A stretch of 64,000 nt of DNA from a bacterium HR11 (lineage in GTDB: Bacteria; Acidobacteriota; HRBIN11): positions 1 through 64,000 of the forward strand of contig BEHN01000003.1 of NCBI GenBank assembly GCA_002898535.1. Direction: 5' to 3'. Position 1 is the first letter of the stretch; every line of letters begins with the position of its first letter. The position numbers and the translations under genes are program-made. The notes under the pieces were generated by a model. The model saw nothing but the letters and a program-made list of their open reading frames with translations, was not told the DNA's origin and ran no database searches. Shown piece after piece: positions 57,047 to 64,000 of this stretch.

Positions 57047-60000
57047 TCAGGCCAGCACGTGGGTCCGAAGCCAGTCGACCAGCTCGGTCACCGGGGCCGT
57101 CCGGGGCCATCCGGGGAGGACGACCCGGTCGGGGGGCTCGACGCGGGCCTTCGGGAGCCGGGCCAGTCGTCGGAGCCACGTCTGCAGGCGGGCGTCGTCG
57201 GGGACGTCCAGCCGCAGGACGAGGGCGTCTTGCTGGACGCTCAGTTCCGTCACGCCCTCCCGTTGGAGCTCCACCCGCAGGCGGGCCAGGTGAAGGAGGT
57301 TCTCGACGGCTTCGGGGAGGGGGCCGTAGCAGTCCCGGAGTTCCTGGGCGAGGGCCTCGACCCGTTCGACCGTATCGGCCTCGGCCAAGGCCCGGTAGTA
57401 GTACATGCGGTGGCGCTCCGACGGCATGTAGTCGTCGGGAATCTCGGCATGGACAGGGAGACGGAGAGTCGTCCGACGCGGCGGCCGGTACGGCTCGTTT
57501 TTCAGCTCGGCGACGGCCTGCCGGATGACCTCGACGTAGGCGTCCAGACCGAGGGCCTGCATGTGGCCGTGTTGCCGCCGACCCAGGAGCTCCCCGGCTC
57601 CCCGCAGTTCCAGGTCCAGGGCCGCCAGCCGAAAGCCCGAGCCCAGTTCGGTAAACTCCCGTAGGGCCGCCAGGCGCCGCCGGGCGACTTCCGAGAGCTC
57701 GGCCATCGGGGGGACCATCAAGTACGCGTAGGCCCGCCGGTAGGAGCGGCCGACCCGTCCCCGGAGCTGGTAGAGCTGGGCCAGGCCAAAGCGGTGGGCG
57801 TTGTTCACGATGAGCGTGTTGACGTTCGGGATGTCGACGCCGTTCTCGATGATCGTCGTCGTCACCAGGACGTCGACGTCGCCCTGCATAAACCGGAGCA
57901 TCGTGTCTTCCAGCCGCCGGGGCGGCATCTGGCCATGCGTGACGGCGACCCGGGCCATCGGGCACAGGTCCTGCACGAGGGCGGCCATCCGGTCTAACGT
58001 CTCGACCTCGTTGTGGACGAAGTAGACCTGGCCCCCGCGACTGAGTTCGTGCTCGATGGCCGAACGGATGACCTCCGGGGAGAAGTGGACGACGTGCGTC
58101 TGGACGGCCAAGCGGTCCCGGGGCGGTGTCCGAATCAGGCTGATCTCCATCAGCCCCGACAGGGCCATCTGGAGCGTCCGGGGGATGGGCGTCGCCGTCA
58201 TCGACAGGACGTCGGCCTCCCGACGGAGCTGTTTGAGCTTTTCCTTCTGGAGGACGCCGAAACGCTGTTCCTCGTCGATGACGACGAGGCCCAGGTCGAA
58301 GAACTCGACGTCGTCCGACAAGAGACGATGGGTCCCGATGATGATGTCGATGTCGCCCCGCTTGAGGGCCTGCAGGATAGACCGCTGTTCGGCCTCCGGG
58401 ACGAGCCGGCTCAGCATGGCGACCCGGACGGGAAACTCGGCAAACCGCCGGGTGAACGTCATGTAGTGCTGGAAGGCCAGGACCGTCGTCGGGACCAGGA
58501 CGGCGACCTGCTTGCCGCCCAGGACGGCTTTCATGGCCGCCCGCATGGCGACCTCCGTCTTGCCGAAGCCCACGTCCCCACACAGGAGCCGGTCCATCGC
58601 CCGGGGCCGCTCCATGTCCCGCTTGACCTCTTCGATGGCCCGCCTCTGGTCGGGCGTCAGCTCGTAGGGGAAGGCCGCCTCGAAGGCCTGTTGAACGCCG
58701 TCGTCGGGCGGAAAGGCAAAGCCCTCGATGACCTGCCGGGCCGCATACAGCTCGACGAGCTCCCGCAGGATGCCCTCGACGGCCTGCCGGGCCCGGCGTT
58801 GCTTGGCCTGCCAGGTCCGACCGCCGAGTCGGTCCAGGGCCGGCGGTTCGTCGGACGGGCCGACGTACTTGCGGACCAGGTCGAGACGGTCGACCGGGAC
58901 GTACAGCCGGTCGCCTCCGGCATACTCGATGGCGACGGTCTCGACGGACCGCTCCCCGTACTGAAGCCGTTGGAGGCCGATGAAGCGGCCGATGCCATGT
59001 TCGGTATGGACGACGTAGTCGCCGGGCCGAAGCTCCGACAGGTCCATCGCTTGCGAGCGTTCCAGGGGCACATGGTGACGAACTTCCAGGGCGATGCGAC
59101 GCCCAAAGATGGCGTCCTCGGGGACGACCCACAGGCCGAGGCCCGGGGCCTCGAGGCCCCAGTGGAGGGGATGGTACGTGAGGACGAGGGCATCGTCCCG
59201 CAAGGCGGGGCCCAGTGCTTCCGGCGGGACGACGGGGCCCGCCTGCATGAGACGCTCCCGCAGGAGGGCCTGGAGCCGCTCGGCCCGGAGCCGGGAGCTC
59301 AGGACGGGAACGACCCGGACACCGGACCGCAGGAAGGCTTGCGTGTCCCGGAGGAACCGGTCGATGTGACCCTCGTAAGAAGCCGGCGCCCGCCACCCCA
59401 GGCGCTGCGCTCCCGCCGCGGCGGACGACGGTCCACTCTCGGCCGTCATCCGTTGCACGCACCGGCCGCCCGCCTGGAAGGCCGACCACGCATCAGACGG
59501 CGTGAGCCACTCCCGGGGGACCGGCGCCGGGATGCCCTGCTCGAGGGCGTGCCGAGCGGCCTCCTCGGCATGGCGGTACAGGGCTTCCCACTGGGCCTGG
59601 ACGGCGGCCGGCTCGGAGACGACCCACTCGGCCGTCGGGAAGACTTCCCACCAGGCGTGAAGCGTCTCGAAGGCCCAGGCCAGGTAGTCCTCGTAGCCCG
59701 GAAACCGCCCCTGCTCGGTCCATGCCTCCAGGGCCGCCTCCCAGGCCGGCGCCCACTGCTTCGGCGGGACGACTTCGGCGGCCCGCTGAAACCACCGGTC
59801 CGTCTGCGCCCGGGTCAGGGGGAACTCGACCCAGGGAAGGACCCGTAAGGTTCCCAGCCGGGCCTTGCTCCGCTGGGTCTCCACGTCGAAGGCCCGGAGC
59901 TCCTCCAGCCGCTCGTCGAAGAATTCCATCCGGACGGGGTCGTCGTAGCCGGGCGGGAAGACGTCCACGATGGCGCCCCGGACGGCAAAGTCGCCGGCCT

Positions 60001-60502
60001 GCTGGACCTGGTCGGTCCGCCGGTAGCCGTACTGCACGAGGAGCTCGATCAGGAAGTCCCGGGGGATTTCCATCCCAGGCGTGAAATCCCACTGAAGGCT
60101 CTGGAAGAACGTCAGGGGCGGGACCCGCCGGACGGCCGAACCCACGGGCAGGACGAGGACCCATCGGGGAGCCCGAATCAGCGTGGACCACGCCCGCAGA
60201 CGGGTCGCCACGATGTCCGGATGGGTCTCGACCAGCAGGAAGGGCGTGCGCTCATAGTCGGGGAGCGAGACGACCGGGACCGACCGGGTCGCATCGCCCG
60301 CCAAGACGGTCTGCCAGAACCGGACCTCGTCCTCCCGCTCGGCCAAGCGCCGGTCGTCCGGGACGAGCCATACGATGGGCCGGTCCGCCTGAAGCGCCCG
60401 GGTCGCTACGAGCAAGGCCTGACCCCCGGGGGCCACGTCGTACACGACCACGGCCTTCAAGGCTTCCTCGACGCTCCATGTCGAGACGGTTCGGGTCTCC
60501 AT
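57047..60502 (-). CDS. mfd: Transcription-repair coupling factor
   Basis: The 1151-residue protein has the Mfd order: an N-terminal UvrB-like module, the RNA-polymerase-interacting CarD-like domain (RPGDYVVHTEHGIGRFIGLQ near residue 490), then RecG-like helicase motifs: LCGDVGFGKTEVAMRA (Walker A near 642), VVIDEEQRFGVLQ (DEEQ near 741) and QLRGRVGRSYRRAYAY (motif VI). It removes stalled RNA polymerase and recruits UvrA. Length is normal. A copy of the dispersed element ends nine bases beyond its stop. Confidence 0.97.
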   Translation of the reverse strand: METRTVSTWSVEEALKAVVVYDVAPGGQALLVATRALQADRPIVWLVPDDRRLAEREDEVRFWQTVLAGDATRSVPVVSLPDYERTPFLLVETHPDIVATRLRAWSTLIRAPRWVLVLPVGSAVRRVPPLTFFQSLQWDFTPGMEIPRDFLIELLVQYGYRRTDQVQQAGDFAVRGAIVDVFPPGYDDPVRMEFFDERLEELRAFDVETQRSKARLGTLRVLPWVEFPLTRAQTDRWFQRAAEVVPPKQWAPAWEAALEAWTEQGRFPGYEDYLAWAFETLHAWWEVFPTAEWVVSEPAAVQAQWEALYRHAEEAARHALEQGIPAPVPREWLTPSDAWSAFQAGGRCVQRMTAESGPSSAAAGAQRLGWRAPASYEGHIDRFLRDTQAFLRSGVRVVPVLSSRLRAERLQALLRERLMQAGPVVPPEALGPALRDDALVLTYHPLHWGLEAPGLGLWVVPEDAIFGRRIALEVRHHVPLERSQAMDLSELRPGDYVVHTEHGIGRFIGLQRLQYGERSVETVAIEYAGGDRLYVPVDRLDLVRKYVGPSDEPPALDRLGGRTWQAKQRRARQAVEGILRELVELYAARQVIEGFAFPPDDGVQQAFEAAFPYELTPDQRRAIEEVKRDMERPRAMDRLLCGDVGFGKTEVAMRAAMKAVLGGKQVAVLVPTTVLAFQHYMTFTRRFAEFPVRVAMLSRLVPEAEQRSILQALKRGDIDIIIGTHRLLSDDVEFFDLGLVVIDEEQRFGVLQKEKLKQLRREADVLSMTATPIPRTLQMALSGLMEISLIRTPPRDRLAVQTHVVHFSPEVIRSAIEHELSRGGQVYFVHNEVETLDRMAALVQDLCPMARVAVTHGQMPPRRLEDTMLRFMQGDVDVLVTTTIIENGVDIPNVNTLIVNNAHRFGLAQLYQLRGRVGRSYRRAYAYLMVPPMAELSEVARRRLAALREFTELGSGFRLAALDLELRGAGELLGRRQHGHMQALGLDAYVEVIRQAVAELKNEPYRPPRRTTLRLPVHAEIPDDYMPSERHRMYYYRALAEADTVERVEALAQELRDCYGPLPEAVENLLHLARLRVELQREGVTELSVQQDALVLRLDVPDDARLQTWLRRLARLPKARVEPPDRVVLPGWPRTAPVTELVDWLRTHVLA

Positions 60503-60552
60503 CGGCCGAATGGTCCTCGGAGTCCGGCAGTCGGAGATCGTCCCGGCGTCAA

Positions 60553-60581
60553 GATATAGGGTTCCGACTCCCGGGATGCAA
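60553..60581 (-). promoter_or_regulatory. Candidate promoter of mfd
   Basis: On the minus strand TTGCAT (60581-60576) and TATATC (60558-60553) are 17 bases apart, 50 bases before the start codon. Confidence 0.45.
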
Positions 60582-60705
60582 ACCCGTCGAGGCGCGAAAA
60601 GCGGGTCGGCGTCGGACCTGATGCACGGCCGGTCATGGGGGAGGCCCCGACAGGACCGGGGCCCGGTCGTGCTTCAGGCGGACACACGTGTGAGATTATG
60701 AGACA

Positions 60706-60731
60706 CGCGGGGCGCCCGGAGCCGCCCCGCG
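60706..60731. other. GC-rich hairpin in the mfd/unknown-gene divergent gap
   Basis: CGCGGGGCG (60706-60714) and CGCCCCGCG (60723-60731) form a perfect 9-bp stem with an 8-base loop. The 390-base gap 60503-60892 otherwise holds only the mfd promoter candidate and, unusually for this window, no wobble-repeat array. Confidence 0.5.
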
Positions 60732-60892
60732 AGGCTTCGTCAGACCTACCCTTTTCGGCTCGGACCTCATTGGAATGAAATTTGCTACCTTACTGGGGTC
60801 ATCGACCGTATCCAGGACAGACCCCGGACAGGTAGCGACTCGAAGGTGCAAGGGGGGCTGTGCCTGGAAATGAAAAGTATGGAGATGTGACC

Positions 60893-61504
60893 ATGAAGAG
60901 TATGGCGTTTATCGAGCTGATCGGTATCCTGCGCCAGTACCGGTCTCGGCTCCGAAACGTGGACACCGAGACGATCGAGCGCACGATCCGGCTGGCCGAC
61001 GAAGCGGGTGACTTCTGGTCCCGACGGGAGGTCATCTCGTGGGTGGCCCAGGTCCAGCCGGGGGCGACCGCTTGGCTCGTGACCTTCGTGAATTGGATGG
61101 TTCAGGCGGCGGGGCGGCGTTCGCCTTGGACGTCGGAGATGGCCTTCGAGATCTTGAAGGGATGGCCGGACGTCGCACTGCAGGACCCCCAGTGGCTGGA
61201 CGCCGTCGAGCTGTATCCGAGCGCCATCGCTGAAGCCCTTTTGCAGGCTCTGGACGCTAAGGCCCTGCAGGGTTCGAGCATCCCCGAGGCCCTCATCGAG
61301 CGGCTCGCCCAGGCCGCCCTGAAATTCGGGGGCACCGCCGCGGCCGCCGTCGTTCGCCTGATCGCTCGGGTCTATCCGGAAGACCCCCGGTGGGGCCGGA
61401 CGGTCCTGGAGTGGCTGAATCAGGAGCCGACCGAGGAGCTTCGGGCCGAATTCCAGCGGGCGCTTCAGAGTGCGTGGCCCGACCTGGACACGTGGGTCCA
61501 CTGA
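60893..61504 (+). CDS. Conserved-looking soluble protein of unknown function
   Basis: No family was recognised. From ATG 60893 (GGAG nine bases upstream) the 203-residue product is mostly helical, with amphipathic segments such as TIERTIRLADEAGDFWSRREV and EALIERLAQAALKFGG, and no signal peptide, membrane segment or Cys. Codon use matches its neighbours, and the third positions are strongly GC, which supports coding. It stands alone between two repeat-bearing gaps. Confidence 0.6.
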   Translation: MKSMAFIELIGILRQYRSRLRNVDTETIERTIRLADEAGDFWSRREVISWVAQVQPGATAWLVTFVNWMVQAAGRRSPWTSEMAFEILKGWPDVALQDPQWLDAVELYPSAIAEALLQALDAKALQGSSIPEALIERLAQAALKFGGTAAAAVVRLIARVYPEDPRWGRTVLEWLNQEPTEELRAEFQRALQSAWPDLDTWVH

Positions 61505-61669
61505 CCGTGATGGCCGGCGGGACGCCGGCGCCTCTATCCCCTCCACTCCCCGACCTGCGTCCCCCGAAACTTTCCAGACCTCGGGACGTTAAATGATCTG
61601 GGACACGAAGGGGGGTCTCTCTGCCCGCATCGCCCCTGGGCCGACCCGTCTGCGCGGACGAACTTTATG

Positions 61670-61905
61670 TGCGAGATAGGGGATCCGACTCTGATCGGCC
61701 CGGCCTTTCCGACCCTTCGGGAAAGACGGCTTTCAAGCAGAGGGACGGCGTGACGACGCCGACTCGGCCGATCAGCCAACGGCGAGTGGGGAATGGCAGG
61801 CCGCGAAGGGTCGGGGTCCGGGAGCCGTCTCGGGACCCCGCGCCCCGAGGGGCGGAGTTTGGATGAAAACGGCCGACCTGCCCATCTGCCTGTCTGCCAA
61901 ATTCC
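61670..61905. repeat. ~75-bp element, GCGARTG units, GC palindrome and octamers before the MacA gene
   Basis: The 474-base gap 61505-61978 holds a GTGATGGCCGGC hairpin unit at its start, the element in minus orientation (61670-61738), GCGARTG units (61780-61797), a GC-palindrome copy (61800-61862) and GGCAGRTN units (61863-61905). Confidence 0.6.
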
Positions 61906-61978
61906 CGGGGTCCCGACCCCTGGGACCCGGGGCCGAGTTTTGGAGATGCGTGGACTCTCATCGAGGTGAAGGGTTCCG

Positions 61979-63256
61979 ATGAAAAGAGCCGCATGGTGGG
62001 TGACCGCTCTCGTCTTGATCGCCGGCGGGACCGGCGTGGCCTGGTACGTTCGGAACAATCGGGCGGCGGACTTCAACTTTCGGACCGTCCCGGTCGAGCG
62101 GGGACCCCTCCGGGTGACCGTGACGGCGACGGGGACCCTGAGCGCCATCACGACGGTTCAGGTCGGGACCCAGGTGTCGGGCACGATCGCCCGGATTTAC
62201 GTGGACTTCAACGACCGTGTCCGGAAGGGGCAGGTCCTGGCCGAGCTGGACAAGCGGCCGCTGATCGCCGCCCTGAACGACGCCGAGGCCGCCTATGAAC
62301 GGGCCTTGGCGGAAGTCCGGCAGACGGAGCGCAACTTAGAGCGGGCCAAGCGTCTGCTGGCCCAAAACCTCATCGCCCAGGCCGACTACGACGCGGCCCT
62401 GTCGAACTACGAGACGGCCGTCGCCAACCTGAAGTCGGCCGAGGCCAACCTGAGTCGGGCCCGGACGAATCTGTTCTATGCGACCATCACGTCGCCCATC
62501 GACGGGGTCGTCGTCTCCCGGAACGTCGACGTGGGTCAGACGGTCGCGGCGAGCTTCAACACGCCGACCCTTTTTGTCATCGCCAACGACCTCCGCAAGA
62601 TGCAGGTCCTGGCCAACGTCGATGAGGCGGACGTCGGCCGCGTCCGGGTCGGCCAATCGGTGACCTTTACGGTGGATTCTTACCCGGACCGGGTCTTTCA
62701 CGGGCGGGTCGAGCAGATCCGGCTTCAGCCGACGGTCAACCAGAACGTCGTCACGTACACGGTCGTCATCGACGCCCCGAATCCGGAGGGCCTGCTTCTG
62801 CCGGGGATGACGGCCAACGTGACGATCCTGGTCGCCGAGAAGCCGGACGTCGTGAAGGTCCCGATGATGGCCCTGCGGTTTATGCCGCCGCGGGAGTACC
62901 TGGAGCGACTCCGGTCCGAAGGCCCGGGGTGGGGTCGCCGACGGGAGCCGACGGCGGCCCGGGACGATAGACGGTCGGCCATGTCGTCGGCCTCCGACGG
63001 GACCGAGGGCCGACCGGCGTGGTTCGGACCCCGGGACCCCTCGCGGGGCCTCCTGTGGGTCCTGGACCCGGCGACCCAGCGCATTCGGCCCGTCCCGGTC
63101 CGGACGGGTCTTTCCGACGGGACTTACGTCGAGGTCCAGGGGGACGTGGCGCCCGGCATGGAAGTCGTCGTCGGCATGGTGAGCACCTCGGAGCGGGCGG
63201 CCCGGGGTCCCAACCCGCCACAGTCGCCGAATCCCTTCATGTTCCGCAGATTCTGA
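61979..63256 (+). CDS. Periplasmic adaptor protein of a MacAB-type efflux system (HlyD/MFP family)
   Basis: The 425-residue protein has an N-terminal anchor ([22 protein letters not shown]), a split lipoyl domain ([20 protein letters not shown], and [20 protein letters not shown]) around a coiled-coil hairpin (residues ~95-165), and a beta-barrel ([19 protein letters not shown]). This is the MacA/RND-adaptor layout. A charged, low-complexity insertion (residues ~310-350) interrupts the membrane-proximal domain. The ABC gene follows by one base, so they form a tripartite pump with an outer-membrane channel elsewhere. Confidence 0.92.
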   Translation: MKRAAWWVTALVLIAGGTGVAWYVRNNRAADFNFRTVPVERGPLRVTVTATGTLSAITTVQVGTQVSGTIARIYVDFNDRVRKGQVLAELDKRPLIAALNDAEAAYERALAEVRQTERNLERAKRLLAQNLIAQADYDAALSNYETAVANLKSAEANLSRARTNLFYATITSPIDGVVVSRNVDVGQTVAASFNTPTLFVIANDLRKMQVLANVDEADVGRVRVGQSVTFTVDSYPDRVFHGRVEQIRLQPTVNQNVVTYTVVIDAPNPEGLLLPGMTANVTILVAEKPDVVKVPMMALRFMPPREYLERLRSEGPGWGRRREPTAARDDRRSAMSSASDGTEGRPAWFGPRDPSRGLLWVLDPATQRIRPVPVRTGLSDGTYVEVQGDVAPGMEVVVGMVSTSERAARGPNPPQSPNPFMFRRF

Positions 63257-63257
63257 T

Positions 63258-64000
63258 ATGGCTGAAGCGCCGATCATTTCGATCCGTAACTTGACGAAGG
63301 TCTATCGTCTCGGCGAAGTCGAATTCCCGGCCCTCCGCGGGGTCGACCTCGACATCTATCGGGGGGAGTTTGTCGCCATCATGGGGCCCAGCGGGTCGGG
63401 CAAGTCCACGCTGATGAACCTGATCGGCTGTATGGACGTGCCGACGAGCGGCGAATATTACCTGGACGGCGTCGACGTCCGGCGCCTGTCGAAGAACGAC
63501 CTGGCCCGCATCCGAAACAAGAAAATCGGCTTTGTCTTTCAGGCCTTCAACCTCTTGGCCCGGGCGACGGTCCTGGAAAACGTCGAACTCCCCCTGATCT
63601 ATGCGGACGGGATCCCCGGTCGAGAGCGTCGGGCTCGGGCCCTCCGGGCCCTCGAACTCGTCGGGTTGGCCGACCGGGCGCACTCCTACCCGACCCAGCT
63701 ATCGGGCGGCCAACAGCAACGGGTCGCCATCGCCCGGGCCATCGTCAACGAACCCCTGTTGATCCTGGCGGACGAGCCGACGGGCAACCTGGACACGCAG
63801 ACGAGCGTCGAGATCATGGGCGTTTTTCAGGACCTCAATGAGCGGGGCATTACGATCGTCTTGGTGACGCACGAGCCGGACATCGCCCAGTTTGCCATGC
63901 GGGTCGTGGAGATGCGGGACGGCCGGATTCATCGGATCCGGCCCGTCGAGAACCGTCGGCGGGCCAAAGCCGCGGGAGCGGTATTGGGGGTTGGGTCTTA
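63258..64000 (+). CDS. MacB/LolD-type ABC transporter ATPase (3' end cut by window edge)
   Basis: ATG 63258 opens a frame that stays open to the last base (247 complete codons), so the end is outside. It has Walker [19 protein letters not shown], the Q-loop [15 protein letters not shown], signature [16 protein letters not shown], Walker [17 protein letters not shown] and the switch His in [27 protein letters not shown] is typical of the MacB/LolD group. The permease should follow, fused or separate. Together with the adaptor it exports a peptide, lipid or drug. Confidence 0.93.
   Translation, partial: MAEAPIISIRNLTKVYRLGEVEFPALRGVDLDIYRGEFVAIMGPSGSGKSTLMNLIGCMDVPTSGEYYLDGVDVRRLSKNDLARIRNKKIGFVFQAFNLLARATVLENVELPLIYADGIPGRERRARALRALELVGLADRAHSYPTQLSGGQQQRVAIARAIVNEPLLILADEPTGNLDTQTSVEIMGVFQDLNERGITIVLVTHEPDIAQFAMRVVEMRDGRIHRIRPVENRRRAKAAGAVLGVGS

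Noticed and set aside
56973-59489. An 838-codon minus-strand frame within mfd
   Set aside because: Pro/Arg/Gly-rich shadow in the wrong frame of a clear mfd gene.

Overview
The window looks like chromosome of a GC-rich, Gram-negative, probably thermophilic bacterium. An outer membrane is indicated by KdsA (Kdo for LPS), a FadL/PorV-like barrel, a second large barrel and a probable lipoprotein cytochrome. Thermophily is suggested, not proven, by a glucosyl-3-phosphoglycerate synthase/phosphatase pair and a family B DNA polymerase. The large secreted BNR/VPS10-type protein and the general gene style fit an uncultured Acidobacteriota-like hot-spring lineage; that is inference. Starts are ATG, GTG or TTG with purine-rich ribosome sites, and many neighbours overlap by ATGA or TTGA, so translational coupling is common. 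No rRNA, tRNA, CRISPR array or transposase was found.

Layout. 0-5 kb: Rsm22-type methyltransferase (cut by the left edge), coiled-coil PD-(D/E)XK protein, B12-dependent acyl-CoA mutase with an isobutyryl-CoA-type active site. 5-13 kb: ComB, an SDR epimerase, a class III aminotransferase behind a fused homocysteine methyltransferase/MTHFR, a HAD phosphatase and an outer-membrane barrel. 13-19 kb: Ig-repeat exported protein, acyl-CoA synthetase, DUF4388/J-like/TPR protein, a membrane-anchored unknown, and a wrecked 23S-IVP-type gene. 19-31 kb: family B polymerase with ruined exonuclease motifs, CheW, YtxH, amidohydrolase, VPS10/BNR protein, GlyQ without GlyS, a DUF1122-like protein. 31-40 kb: large membrane protein, KdsA, PyrG, GlcD-like oxidase, DUF5618, amidase. 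40.3-49.8 kb: a co-oriented block of five multiheme cytochromes (41 CXXCH plus two variant heme motifs), two NHL propellers and a beta-barrel, probably an electron conduit across the envelope. 50-64 kb: DMT transporter, GpgS/GpgP, HEPN/MNT pair, an exported unknown, STAS, CBS-zinc-ribbon, Mfd, an unknown, and a MacA/MacB-like efflux system cut by the right edge.

The intergenic DNA is the second striking feature. Nearly every gap is a mosaic of (i) arrays of 7- or 8-bp units with purine wobble positions (GCGARTG, GATRCAR, CCAYRGA, CTCATRG, GGCARTAR, GGCAGRTN, GTTCGGCA, GTCACTYC), (ii) a ~75-bp dispersed element present about 15 times in both orientations, three times ending right at a start codon or its ribosome site, (iii) small hairpin units around an ATGAC loop, one set tandem with compensatory stem changes, and (iv) a ~60-bp GC-palindrome repeat. 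The short arrays run into the 3' ends of at least four genes and are translated there.
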